A DNA stretch of 64,000 nt from Erysipelothrix sp. HDW6A. Lineage in GTDB: Bacteria; Bacillota_I; Bacilli_A; Erysipelotrichales; Erysipelotrichaceae. Each line of letters starts with the position of its first letter. Position 1 is the first letter of the stretch. Position numbers and translations under genes: made by a program. This document shows positions 29,162-38,233 of this stretch, piece after piece. The DNA lies in NCBI RefSeq assembly GCF_011400295.1, contig NZ_CP049859.1, forward strand, positions 248,001 to 312,000, read 5' to 3'. The notes beneath the pieces were generated by a model that saw only the letters and a list, made by a program, of their open reading frames with translations, had not been told where the DNA came from and did not search any database.

Positions 29162-30055
29162 ATGAAACACGAATACTATATGTTAAAAGCAATAGAACAA
29201 GCGAAAATTGCATATGAAAACGGTGATGTTCCTGTTGGTGCTGTTGTTGTCTATGAAGAGAAAATTATCGGAATAGGCTACAATCAGAGAGAGATTAGTA
29301 ATAGTGTTGATTCACACGCTGAAATTGTTGCCATGAATGATGCAGCAAAACACTTGAACACATGGAATCTAGAAGGGTGTACTCTTTATGTAACCTTGGA
29401 ACCATGTCCAATGTGTGCAGGTGCAATTATGCAATCACATCTAGATACGGTTGTATTTGGAGCATATGAGCCGAAAAGTGGTAGTTATGGATCTGTTTTT
29501 GACCTAAATGATATTAAAGGGTTTAATCATTATCCCAACGTAGTAAAAGGGGTATTAGAAATGGAAAACAAAGAATTAATTCAGATTTTTTTTAAAGAAC
29601 GAAGAGAAGAAGAAATAGCTGTTAAAAGAGTAAATAGTGATTTGTGGGAACAGTATCTTGCAGTCCGTACAAAAGTTTTCGTAGAAGAACAAAATGTTTC
29701 AATTGAAGAAGAAATAGACGAGTATGATTCTTTGGAAAGAGATGATGTTCGTCATGTTGTTGCCATGTATAAAGGTAAAGCGGTAGGAGCATCTCGGTAC
29801 ATTATGGATGGAGATAGCGTCAAAGTAGGTAGAGTAGCAGTACTCAAAGAGTTTCGAGGGAAAAGTGTTGGTTCAAAAATGATGAGGTACATTGAACGTC
29901 AAGCAGAAAACACTGGGTATAAGTATCTTAAGCTAGGAGCCCAACTTCAGGCTATCCCATTTTATGAAAAATCAGGATACAAATCTTATGGTCCTGTATT
30001 CGATGATGCAGGTATTGATCATAAGATGATGAAAAAAGAGATTAAAAAAAGATAA
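29162..30055 (+). CDS. tadA: TadA tRNA adenosine deaminase fused to a GNAT acetyltransferase
   Basis: The first 150 residues are a complete tRNA(Arg) A34 deaminase, which makes the wobble inosine: HAE with the catalytic Glu (about 57-59) and PCPMC zinc ligands (about 87-91). A second domain follows without a break (about 158-297): NSDLWEQYLAVRTKVFVEEQ at its start and the acetyl-CoA loop VLKEFRGKSVGSKMM (about 238-252), typical of ElaA/YjcF-like GNAT proteins. Stand-alone TadA is about 155 residues, so this is a true fusion in one frame. AAGGCGGTG precedes the ATG. Whether the acetyltransferase acts on tRNA or is unrelated cannot be told. Confidence 0.93.
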   Translation: MKHEYYMLKAIEQAKIAYENGDVPVGAVVVYEEKIIGIGYNQREISNSVDSHAEIVAMNDAAKHLNTWNLEGCTLYVTLEPCPMCAGAIMQSHLDTVVFGAYEPKSGSYGSVFDLNDIKGFNHYPNVVKGVLEMENKELIQIFFKERREEEIAVKRVNSDLWEQYLAVRTKVFVEEQNVSIEEEIDEYDSLERDDVRHVVAMYKGKAVGASRYIMDGDSVKVGRVAVLKEFRGKSVGSKMMRYIERQAENTGYKYLKLGAQLQAIPFYEKSGYKSYGPVFDDAGIDHKMMKKEIKKR

Positions 30056-30076
30056 ACTTCATGAAGTTTATCTTTT
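30047..30076. terminator. Bidirectional terminator between tadA and the sortase gene
   Basis: AAAAGATAAACTTC and GAAGTTTATCTTTT form a perfect 14-base stem with A and T tracts on both sides, suited to both converging genes. Confidence 0.9.
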
Positions 30077-30078
30077 CT

Positions 30079-30690
30079 TTAGTTTGGTATGGTTTCAACA
30101 AGAGTTGCTTTTACAATAGTACGATACTCATCCTCAGTGCTTTGTCGTGTACATGTAATGAGAGTCAAAGTGGCTTCATTAGGTGTATGATCAAGTACTG
30201 ATACATCAGTATGGAATACTGTAAAGATTTTTTCAATCTTATAGACATAAGTATTAACCTTATCATCTAATTTAACAATATCTCCAGTTTCCAACTTATC
30301 AAAGTCTCTAAATACACAAGAAGCACAGTTACCGTTATGTCCTGCAATTGCAAAGTTTCCATTCTCTGGTGGGTTAGGTGAACTTTCATAAGCCACAACG
30401 TAACGGTTTAAATAACTCCAGTCGTTTGTTTTGGCAATTAAGTGGTTTACTCCTAACTTGTCGATTGTTATTGCGCCCCATACATTCTTATTAGCATCTT
30501 CTTCTGGCATTTCAGAAGTGTCAGTCAATTGAGGAGCCTTCATAAAATCTTGTAACTCTTGTGCTTGATCACGACGATCTGTATATTTTGTAAATAAATC
30601 AATGCCTCCAATAGTCAATCCAGTGAGGATTAAAAGGATGCCAATGATATTCAACCAATCCGGTTTTCTAATTGTTTTTTTCTTTTCCAT
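30079..30690 (-). CDS. Sortase
   Basis: Membrane-anchored transpeptidase that attaches proteins to the cell wall. One transmembrane segment (about 14-34) is followed by the sortase barrel with the catalytic His in AGHNG, Cys in TLITC and Arg in DEYRTI. The 203-residue length and TLITC motif fit class A/D enzymes; no substrate or pilin gene is adjacent, so it may be a housekeeping enzyme. There is no Shine-Dalgarno site: TATAAT (minus strand, 30697-30702) ends six bases before the ATG, which suggests a leaderless mRNA. Confidence 0.9.
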   Translation of the reverse strand: MEKKKTIRKPDWLNIIGILLILTGLTIGGIDLFTKYTDRRDQAQELQDFMKAPQLTDTSEMPEEDANKNVWGAITIDKLGVNHLIAKTNDWSYLNRYVVAYESSPNPPENGNFAIAGHNGNCASCVFRDFDKLETGDIVKLDDKVNTYVYKIEKIFTVFHTDVSVLDHTPNEATLTLITCTRQSTEDEYRTIVKATLVETIPN

Positions 30691-30696
30691 ATATTG

Positions 30697-30725
30697 ATTA
30701 TACGAAAATAAGAATTTAATTACAA
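30697..30725 (-). promoter_or_regulatory. Promoter of the sortase gene
   Basis: On the minus strand TTGTAA (30725-30720), a 17-base spacer and TATAAT (30702-30697). The predicted start of transcription coincides with the sortase ATG. The same hexamer read on the plus strand (TTACAA) could serve as a weak -35 for dnaX, whose TATAAT is at 30742-30747. Confidence 0.65.
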
Positions 30726-30764
30726 CAGATTAAGCCTATGGTATAATGATATGTAGGTGATAAA

Positions 30765-32576
30765 ATGTCGTATCAATCGTTATATCGTAAATATAGACCC
30801 GTCAAAATTGACGATGTCGTAGCACAAGAACATATTATGAATGTATTAGTAAATTCAATTAAGAAAGATAAGATTTCTCATGCTTATCTTTTCTGTGGTC
30901 CAAGAGGAACAGGGAAGACATCTATCGCAAAACTCTTTGCAAGAGCGATAAATTGTACAAGCTCTGATACAATAGCATGTGGACACTGTGAAAATTGTTT
31001 AGCAGCTAATGACAACACACATCCAGATCTAGTGGAAATAGATGCAGCAAGTAATAACGGCGTTGATGAAATTAGAGGACTTATCGAAAGAGTAAAATAT
31101 ACACCAATTCTTGGAAAGTATAAAGTATATATTATTGATGAAGTTCATATGTTGTCTCAAGGTGCTTTTAATGCACTCTTGAAGACTTTGGAAGAACCGC
31201 CAAGTCACGTTGTATTTATTCTTGCAACAACAGAAATCCATAAGGTAATCCCTACAATCATTTCACGTTGTCAACGTTTTGACTTTACTAGAATACCAAA
31301 TAAAGCAATTTCTAAGCGATTAGATGATATTTTAGATAACGAAGAAGTAAAAGCTGAGCCAGGTGTTACAGATTTAATTGCATCATTATCGGGTGGTGGA
31401 CTTCGTAATGCTCTTACAATTCTTGAACAAGCAATTGTATTAGCGGACGATGCTATAACAATTAATCAAATCAATAGTACGAATGGAATTATTTCTCAAA
31501 CCGTAAAAATAGAACTATTCGAGAATATTATTACTCAAAATATGGAAGCCTTACTGGAAATGATAAAAATTATGGAATCACAAAGCGTCCAATATGAACG
31601 TTTACTCATGGATTTCATTACAGACATAAAAGATAGCGTTATTCTAAGTCATACTTCGAATAAAAATTTGGTAAATATCAATAATTTAAAGTTTATTGAG
31701 TATTTAGATGAATCAATAAAACTTGAAGATCGTATGCACATGATCGAAGTGTTGTTGAAGTATGTAGAGAAGATGCGCTTTACTCAACAACCAGAAACAT
31801 ATTTCGAAATATCTGTACTGGAATTATTCTCGTTAGTAGATAAACCAGCACTTGCAAGTAATACACAAGAAGTTGTAAAAGTATCTCAAAAAGTAGAGAA
31901 ACCAGTAATTGAAGAAAAATTAGATGAGATCGACTTGACTGAGTCCTATGAAGAACCTCAGTCAAATCAGATGTTTGAACAATTTGTTGAAGTTCAAGAA
32001 AATGAAAAAGAAGAGACAGTTACTGAAGTAAAAACAACAAACAATCAAGCGGAAACTCAAGAATCTTTGGATTTGGATCTACAAGAGAGTCAAAGAACTG
32101 AGTTAGATGAAGAAACGTTATTACGTCTCATGGTTACAGGAAATAAAGACATACGTATCGATGATGAGCGTAGTTTTGAACGTATTAATCAATATAGAAA
32201 TAATCCTTCATGGGCACGGCCAGCACGACTTTTAGCAGGTGGAAAAGTTGTAATTAGTAACGATTACTTTGTAGTAGTTGCAATGGGAACAAGTATTGAA
32301 GCAAAAGAACTTGGAGAAACACGAAACCAAGTCGAATTGTTGAAGTTCTCACAAGAAATATTTGGTATAGATAAAGCAATTTTAGCTATCACAATGGATG
32401 AATTCTCGAAAACAGTTGAATCTTTTAGAGAAAGACTTCAAAGTCAGACTCTTCCAAATCAAATATCAAAACAAGAAATTAATGATTTACTACCTGGAGA
32501 TCAAGAAGAAGTAGAAGATGCTTCGCTTCGAGCAATAAAGAGTCTCTTTGGAGATGAAGTAGAAATTTTAGATTAG
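30765..32576 (+). CDS. dnaX: DNA polymerase III tau/gamma subunit
   Basis: Clamp-loader ATPase and replisome organiser. Walker A GPRGTGKTS (about 45-53), four zinc Cys in CTSSDTIACGHCENC, DEVHML and the LKTLEEPP/SRCQRF region are intact. A variable acidic linker (about 360-440) precedes the tau-specific C terminus. At 603 residues it is of full tau length. AGGTGAT lies about four bases before the ATG, and the leader is very short. recR follows nine bases after the stop with no ybaB gene between them. Confidence 0.95.
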   Translation: MSYQSLYRKYRPVKIDDVVAQEHIMNVLVNSIKKDKISHAYLFCGPRGTGKTSIAKLFARAINCTSSDTIACGHCENCLAANDNTHPDLVEIDAASNNGVDEIRGLIERVKYTPILGKYKVYIIDEVHMLSQGAFNALLKTLEEPPSHVVFILATTEIHKVIPTIISRCQRFDFTRIPNKAISKRLDDILDNEEVKAEPGVTDLIASLSGGGLRNALTILEQAIVLADDAITINQINSTNGIISQTVKIELFENIITQNMEALLEMIKIMESQSVQYERLLMDFITDIKDSVILSHTSNKNLVNINNLKFIEYLDESIKLEDRMHMIEVLLKYVEKMRFTQQPETYFEISVLELFSLVDKPALASNTQEVVKVSQKVEKPVIEEKLDEIDLTESYEEPQSNQMFEQFVEVQENEKEETVTEVKTTNNQAETQESLDLDLQESQRTELDEETLLRLMVTGNKDIRIDDERSFERINQYRNNPSWARPARLLAGGKVVISNDYFVVVAMGTSIEAKELGETRNQVELLKFSQEIFGIDKAILAITMDEFSKTVESFRERLQSQTLPNQISKQEINDLLPGDQEEVEDASLRAIKSLFGDEVEILD

Positions 32577-32585
32577 GATGATAGT

Positions 32586-33179
32586 ATGTACCCAAAAACG
32601 TTGAATAATTTAATTGAGTCACTAAAGATACTTCCAGGAGTTGGTCAAAAGACAGCAGAACGTTATGCTCTGAGCATTTTAGACAACGATATGGAAGATG
32701 TTGCTCAATTTGCCAAATCACTTATAGATGTTAAAGACTCAATAAGAACTTGTACTATCTGTCATAATCTTACAGATCAAGAAGTTTGTAATGTGTGCTC
32801 CGACAAAAGCAGGGATCACAATACTATATGTGTTGTCTCTAGTGCAAAAGAAGCATTTAGTATTGAAAGAATGAATGAGTATAACGGAGTGTACCATGTA
32901 TTAAACGGATTAATATCCACACAAAAAGGAATCCTTCCTGAGGATTTAACTTTAGAATCGCTATTAAATCGTATAAATGATCAAACACGTGAAGTTATTC
33001 TCGCTTTAAATGCAACAGTTGAAGGTGAAATGACGACACTTTATATTGCAAAGAAACTCGATGGAAAAGTTAAAACAACGAGATTGGCATTTGGCTTACC
33101 AATAGGAGGCCATTTAGACTATGCGGATGATATGACTCTGCAAAAAGCATTCGAAGGACGTAATGATATAGAGTCCTAA
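32586..33179 (+). CDS. recR: Recombination protein RecR
   Basis: Repair protein that forms clamps and works with RecO and RecF in gap repair. Helix-hairpin-helix LPGVGQKTAERYAL near the N terminus, a four-Cys zinc finger (CTIC, CNVC, residues about 57-72), and a TOPRIM domain (ICVVSSAKEAF to NATVEGEMTT) are in the normal order. The 197-residue length is standard. It is immediately downstream of dnaX, and AGGATG precedes it. Confidence 0.96.
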   Translation: MYPKTLNNLIESLKILPGVGQKTAERYALSILDNDMEDVAQFAKSLIDVKDSIRTCTICHNLTDQEVCNVCSDKSRDHNTICVVSSAKEAFSIERMNEYNGVYHVLNGLISTQKGILPEDLTLESLLNRINDQTREVILALNATVEGEMTTLYIAKKLDGKVKTTRLAFGLPIGGHLDYADDMTLQKAFEGRNDIES

Positions 33180-33189
33180 AGGAGAAGCG

Positions 33190-34044
33190 ATGAGTTCAAT
33201 TGCATATATTTCAGACGAAAAAATGATAGAGTATATTAGAAGCTCAGGAAGTCGTAATTTAAACTTCTGGCGTTTAAGTATGCGTAATTTCGATCAGTTC
33301 TCTGAGGGGTCACTACTTTTCTTTGTGGATGGAAGATATATGCATAGTAAGACACGGGAAAAGGGCATTATAGGCTATGGACAAGCTGCTGCATTTACTA
33401 AAATGAGCGTCGATAAAATGTGGGAGAAGTATGAAACTCAAAACGGTTATCATAATAGAGACAGCTTTATTGAAGCTTTACAAAGTACAAATAAGGCTGA
33501 AACACTCCCTAAAACATTGCAATCTATTGAACTCAACAATATTATATTTTTCAAAGGTCCAATTTACCTAAGTGAAGTTGGTGACAAAATGCCAAAACAA
33601 CTTGAATCATATATGTACTTAGATAAGGATGAACAACTTACTCAAGCTATTTTAGACAAGGCATTAAAAATCGGTATCGATTCATGGTATTCCTCACTGA
33701 ATCCAGAATTGTCACTACGAGAAATTGTAGAAGATAAGGAAGAACAAGAAATTCGAGAAACATTGTATCGTATTACTCATCCTTGGTCTACGCAACAATT
33801 CAAATTAATTCAAGTGCTAAAAGAGTTCCGTCATGTTAATGGAATAGCATACGATAAGAAAGATAATCAATATACTATCTATCTTCCATGTACTTCTGCA
33901 AGAACACAACAATACGCAATAGTAGGAATTATCGAAACGATAAAAAAAGAAAACAAAGATAAGAATCTTGTTTTCTCAATTGTTTTACGTGAATCAGCAA
34001 AGTCTAGCGATTTATTCTCTGATTATCAAGTAGTGCACGTATAA
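33190..34044 (+). CDS. EVE/PUA-like domain protein of unknown function
   Basis: The N-terminal 140 residues look like an EVE (PUA-like) domain: NFWRLSMRN, a hydrophobic FFVDGRYM turn, GIIGYGQAAAF and the later IIFFKGPIYLSE strand. EVE domains bind modified bases in RNA or DNA. The remaining 140 residues have no motif I recognise. GGAG precedes the ATG; it starts ten bases after recR, so it is probably cotranscribed with dnaX-recR. Its last 41 bases overlap the convergent CYTH gene. The domain call is by eye and moderate. Confidence 0.6.
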   Translation: MSSIAYISDEKMIEYIRSSGSRNLNFWRLSMRNFDQFSEGSLLFFVDGRYMHSKTREKGIIGYGQAAAFTKMSVDKMWEKYETQNGYHNRDSFIEALQSTNKAETLPKTLQSIELNNIIFFKGPIYLSEVGDKMPKQLESYMYLDKDEQLTQAILDKALKIGIDSWYSSLNPELSLREIVEDKEEQEIRETLYRITHPWSTQQFKLIQVLKEFRHVNGIAYDKKDNQYTIYLPCTSARTQQYAIVGIIETIKKENKDKNLVFSIVLRESAKSSDLFSDYQVVHV

Positions 34045-34561
34045 ATTTAGGATTAGCCTTTCTAAATGGAATATTATATTTATCAAGCGTATCAACGTAA
34101 TGTTGGTATGCTTTTTCATGAGGACCAAAGAGTTCATACTCAATCTCGTAGTCTACAGAGTTATCAAAGTGCGTTTCATCAAGACACCATGTCCCATACT
34201 GATCATCAAAAGTACTTCTAAATGTTGTGCTTGTAGCTACTTTGTTCATTTCTGTGACATCAACAGAATGACTCTCAAGCAAATTAATGACCTTGTTGCT
34301 TGATTCGAGCTTGTTTTCGTCGAGCACCACTTCAAATTCCATAACACCATCTTCTTGAGGTATTTTAAGAGTAAACTCATAATACGAATCAATAACCCGA
34401 ATCCTACACATAATATGTTTCTTAAATAATGCTAGATCCTCTGTATCAAAGTACTCATTAACTTGTTTTACAGGAGCAGAAAAAAACAACGCATTTCTAA
34501 ATGCATCAAATGTATCGCGTTCTATAAGTGTTTTATATTCAATTTCTAGATTTCGTTTCAT
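34004..34561 (-). CDS. CYTH-domain protein (triphosphate hydrolase family)
   Basis: The N-terminal EIEYKTLI motif (residues 5-12) is the metal-binding ExExK signature of CYTH proteins; CRIRVIDSYYEFTLKIP and the DETHFDNSVDYEIEYEL segment supply the other charged tunnel strands. The Firmicutes YjbK-like group hydrolyses inorganic triphosphate or binds nucleotides. Length is 185 residues. No Shine-Dalgarno site is seen before the ATG at 34561. The gene faces nadK, with promoters overlapping in the 42-base gap. Confidence 0.85.
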   Translation of the reverse strand: MKRNLEIEYKTLIERDTFDAFRNALFFSAPVKQVNEYFDTEDLALFKKHIMCRIRVIDSYYEFTLKIPQEDGVMEFEVVLDENKLESSNKVINLLESHSVDVTEMNKVATSTTFRSTFDDQYGTWCLDETHFDNSVDYEIEYELFGPHEKAYQHYVDTLDKYNIPFRKANPKFIRALLDNQRINR

Positions 34562-34603
34562 ATATCTATGTTACAATATGAGAGAAAGAAAAGGAAGTGT
34601 AAC

Positions 34604-35383
34604 ATGAAACGTTTTATAACAATTAATCGTGGAGATGAAGAATCAAAACGTTTATGTAAGTATATTAGGGAGTCAATGGTAAAGAAAAATTTTACTATTG
34701 ATGAAAAGAATCCAGAGCTAATAATTTATGTTGGCGGCGATGGTACTTTATTGAAAGCCTTTCACGAATATCTAGATATATTAGATAATGTTTCATTTGT
34801 AGGAATTCACACAGGAACATTGGGGTTTTCGACAGATTATACAGCTCAAGAAGTAGAAGAATTTCTAGAAAATATAGATAATGAACCTGTAATCGAGGAA
34901 AAGCAAGTGCTTGAAGTTGAATGTTACAACACCCATACTAGCAAACATTACTATGCATTAAACGAGGTTCGCGTTGAGAACATTGTAAAAACACAAGCTA
35001 TGGATTTGTACCTTGATAGTACATATTTTGAAACCTTTAGAGGTAATGGTGTCTGCATTTCTGCACAATATGGTTCAACAGCCTATAATCGATCCATCGG
35101 TGGCGCAGTAATATATCCAGGATTGGAGTTACTCCAGGTAACAGAAATATCTGGAATCCACCACCGTCATTCGAGAAGTTTAGGTGCTCCACTAATTATG
35201 AACCCTAATATTCAAGTAACATTAAAGAGCGATTCCTTTGATCATGCACTACTTTGCTATGATCATCTTCATATCCATTTGGATGATATCCATGAAATAA
35301 GAGTGAGAAACAGTGACAAGAGAATGAAATTCGCACATTTCAAAGAAATATCACATATCGATAGATTAAACGCATTGTTTTAA
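34604..35383 (+). CDS. nadK: NAD kinase
   Basis: Phosphorylates NAD to NADP. The GGDGT motif (YVGGDGTLLKA, about residues 42-52) and NEVRVE region, plus the conserved GSTAYNRSIGG loop, are present. The ATG at 34604 is used because AAGGAAG precedes it; the upstream in-frame ATG at 34568 would add 12 residues with no site. The protein is 259 residues, normal for Gram-positive forms. It is convergent with rodA. Confidence 0.95.
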   Translation: MKRFITINRGDEESKRLCKYIRESMVKKNFTIDEKNPELIIYVGGDGTLLKAFHEYLDILDNVSFVGIHTGTLGFSTDYTAQEVEEFLENIDNEPVIEEKQVLEVECYNTHTSKHYYALNEVRVENIVKTQAMDLYLDSTYFETFRGNGVCISAQYGSTAYNRSIGGAVIYPGLELLQVTEISGIHHRHSRSLGAPLIMNPNIQVTLKSDSFDHALLCYDHLHIHLDDIHEIRVRNSDKRMKFAHFKEISHIDRLNALF

Positions 35384-35411
35384 AAAAGAAGGAATTAATC
35401 CTTCTTTTTTA
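35384..35411. terminator. Bidirectional terminator between nadK and rodA
   Basis: AAAAAAGAAGGA and TCCTTCTTTTTT pair around TTAA, with A/T tracts on both sides. Confidence 0.9.
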
Positions 35412-36611
35412 GTGTCTGTGTCGATTGGTAGTTTCACTGTGCATATAGAATACAACAGCAAGGGCAAGCATATACGAGACAATAGATGAACCACCATAAG
35501 AAACAAAGGGAAGTGTGATCCCCGTAATCGGTAAGAGTGCCATAATCATTCCAATGTTTTCAACTTGTTGGAAAACAATCATTCCAAGCACTCCCATCAT
35601 CATATAACGCTCACGATTTAAATCACTTCTTAAAGTAATTTGAGTGACTCTAATATCAAAGGCAATCGATAATAAAATTACAGATGCCCCACCAATAAAG
35701 CCATAGTAATTAGAAATAACAGCAAAGATAAAGTCTGTTTGTGCTTCAGGGAAAGGCGCAATTAGTTCACCTATTGGATGTCCTGTAAATCCAGCAGTAC
35801 CATAGGAGATAAGAGCTCTAAACAGTTGATATCCATGAGTATTAGCGTACTTTTCATAATCAAGCCAACCATAGAAACGATCTAATCGATAACCCGTGGA
35901 ACCTCCACCAAGCATCTTTCCTAGAATCTCAGGATAGTTGTTATAAAGGAATACAATTCCAAGTAATGAACCAATGGCTATTGTACCAACAATAATAAAC
36001 CACTCTTTACGCACTCCTGAGAGCATGAACATTACTGCAAGACTAATAATGATGACAATAGGAATCCCAGTATCAGGTTGTAGTAATATCAATATAAGTG
36101 GTGGCAAAGCGAATACAGCAATTTTAGCAATTAATTGAAAATCTGATTTAAAGCTTTGATCTGTTTTTTCGGCATTATGTTTTGTAATCGTATTTGCTGC
36201 CATAATGACCAAACAAATTTTCATGAACTCGCTTGGTTGAAAGGAAGCGAAAGGAAATCGATACCAACCATAAATACCATTAGTTAAAGGTATAAATCCC
36301 GGCTTTGCGATACCAAACTTTGGAATCAACAAACCTAATAAAGCAATCATTAGAATGATATAGACATAGTTAACGAGTGAGAATATACGGTCAATACCAA
36401 ACTTTATTAGAAAGATGATAACTCCTATCCCCACACCAAACCAGAATATTTGTTGTTTGATTAGTCCATTAGCAGCATCCTGGCCACCATTTAGAAGTGG
36501 TGCCGAAGCATAGATTCCAGCAATACTGAAGCTTGCTAGACCCAAAAGAACTAAAAGTAATACTTTATCGATAGTGAACTGTCGTTTCGACTCATTGATG
36601 AATTTGTTCAT
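35409..36611 (-). CDS. rodA: Peptidoglycan glycosyltransferase RodA (SEDS family)
   Basis: SEDS polymerase for lateral cell-wall synthesis. About ten membrane helices are seen, with SEDS landmarks FQPSEFMKI (near 126) and the C-terminal LPITGITLPFVSYGGSS signature (around 362). WYRFP and the long extracellular loop before GHPIGELIAPFPEAQTDFIF are typical. AGGAGG precedes the ATG. RodA is favoured over FtsW because of the short N terminus and lone position without division genes, but this is an inference. Confidence 0.88.
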   Translation of the reverse strand: MNKFINESKRQFTIDKVLLLVLLGLASFSIAGIYASAPLLNGGQDAANGLIKQQIFWFGVGIGVIIFLIKFGIDRIFSLVNYVYIILMIALLGLLIPKFGIAKPGFIPLTNGIYGWYRFPFASFQPSEFMKICLVIMAANTITKHNAEKTDQSFKSDFQLIAKIAVFALPPLILILLQPDTGIPIVIIISLAVMFMLSGVRKEWFIIVGTIAIGSLLGIVFLYNNYPEILGKMLGGGSTGYRLDRFYGWLDYEKYANTHGYQLFRALISYGTAGFTGHPIGELIAPFPEAQTDFIFAVISNYYGFIGGASVILLSIAFDIRVTQITLRSDLNRERYMMMGVLGMIVFQQVENIGMIMALLPITGITLPFVSYGGSSIVSYMLALAVVFYMHSETTNRHRH

Positions 36612-36682
36612 AGAGCCTCCTTTTGTGAATGAAAATAATAGTGTATAATAGATAAGGACAATTAGTAAGAGGTGTATTTTTT

Positions 36683-38233
36683 ATGAATCGATTACAGTCG
36701 TATTACGAACAACTACAATTACCCATTAAATCTCTTTTTTTCGCGTCAACAATTATTACTATTGGCGCAATTATTGCAAATCCTTATTTGAATAATATTT
36801 TAAAATTAGATAATCAATTTTTAGTAACGCTCTCGCAACTCCTAATGACTTGCGGTGGTATTATTTTAACATATTTCCCATTGTATGTTTTCATGAAATT
36901 ATTAACACATGAGAAGAATGAACCCAACATCATTGTAACAGGAATTATTTCCTATTTAGTGTTTATTACAACTATGTTAGTTTTAACAAATTCTGCAGCT
37001 ACAGAGTCAGCTGTTGTTCAGTCGTTTTCACTTGAATTTGGTAAAACATCATTTACAGTATATCATACTGGAATCTTTGGATATCTATCTATCTTCCTGT
37101 TGGTTCGATATATTTATCGTAAGACTTCAGCACGTAAGAATAGAAGTAATTTATACTATATTGATTTCGAGACAACGAAGTTTATTACCGCAATAGTAGG
37201 GAGTGCCCTAATTGGTGCAATCTTTACATACATGTGGCCATTTATTCTTGAAAGTATCGACTCAATGATGAAGTTTATTGCAGAGGACGCAAACAATCCA
37301 ATGAGTATGTTTGCCTATGGAGCACTTGAAAGAATATTAGCTTTAGCGAATCTTGATGCAATTATTTATCGTGAGTTCTGGTTATCAGCTACTGGTGGAA
37401 CATGGATGAACTTATCGGGAGAGACATTCTTCGGAGACGTTAATATTTGGGCGGCTCAATTAAAAGAGGGGGTTATGAACTCAGGATTTGGGCGTTATAC
37501 TAGTGCATATTATGTCATCAATATGTTCTCAATTCCAGGATACTTAGCAGCAATCACATCAATCATGTCAAATAAACGAGCACGTAACCGAAATATCATC
37601 GTACTCATTATTGGTATCCTTGTATCAATGCTTGGTGGTGTATTGTTCCCAATAGAAATCCTAATGTTAGCAACAAGCCCAACACTTTATCTATTCCATT
37701 TATTTATGACAAGTTTTACTTACGCTGTCTTAACTGGTTTTTCAGTCGGACTTGGATTCAGTTTCTTTGGAAATATCGCTGCAGCGACTCCAGGGAATAT
37801 TATCGACCTAATTGGTATTTCGCAAAATGCTATGTACTTCAATAAAATAATAATTGTAATCTTATTTGGTGTGATCATGTTTGTTGGCTACTTTGCTTTC
37901 ACACGATTCTATTTCTCAAGAATTGCAATGGATGTCTTAAATGTTGTAAACAAACAATCACGAATTGATGATATTATCGAAGGATTCGGTGGCATTGAAA
38001 ATATTGAATCCATCTCAAGTACAATGACACATATTCACGTAGAGCTAAAAGATAGAGATTTACTCAATGTTTCAACACTTCATAGACAAGGAGTTGTGAG
38101 GATTATTGAATCTCGTCAAGGATTTATTCTATCTATCGGAACATCGGCATTTATGATTCAGCGAAATATTAATCAAAGTATTTCTAAATTAGAAATAAGC
38201 CCAGTTATCGAGGAAGGGGCAAATAATGTCTAA
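36683..38233 (+). CDS. PTS IIC-like permease with degenerate IIB domain
   Basis: Membrane protein related to glucose/N-acetylglucosamine-type PTS enzyme IIC: about ten hydrophobic segments to residue 410, then a IIB-like domain (about 425-490) with IIEGFGGIENI and the later GVVRIIES strand. The phosphorylated Cys of IIB (usual context D-x-C-x-T-R-L-R) is replaced: the segment reads SSTMTHIHV. The usual GITEPIEF motif of IIC is also altered (GVLFPIEI). It therefore probably does not phosphorylate sugar and may act as a sensor or facilitator. It overlaps mutS by eight bases. Confidence 0.75.
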   Translation: MNRLQSYYEQLQLPIKSLFFASTIITIGAIIANPYLNNILKLDNQFLVTLSQLLMTCGGIILTYFPLYVFMKLLTHEKNEPNIIVTGIISYLVFITTMLVLTNSAATESAVVQSFSLEFGKTSFTVYHTGIFGYLSIFLLVRYIYRKTSARKNRSNLYYIDFETTKFITAIVGSALIGAIFTYMWPFILESIDSMMKFIAEDANNPMSMFAYGALERILALANLDAIIYREFWLSATGGTWMNLSGETFFGDVNIWAAQLKEGVMNSGFGRYTSAYYVINMFSIPGYLAAITSIMSNKRARNRNIIVLIIGILVSMLGGVLFPIEILMLATSPTLYLFHLFMTSFTYAVLTGFSVGLGFSFFGNIAAATPGNIIDLIGISQNAMYFNKIIIVILFGVIMFVGYFAFTRFYFSRIAMDVLNVVNKQSRIDDIIEGFGGIENIESISSTMTHIHVELKDRDLLNVSTLHRQGVVRIIESRQGFILSIGTSAFMIQRNINQSISKLEISPVIEEGANNV

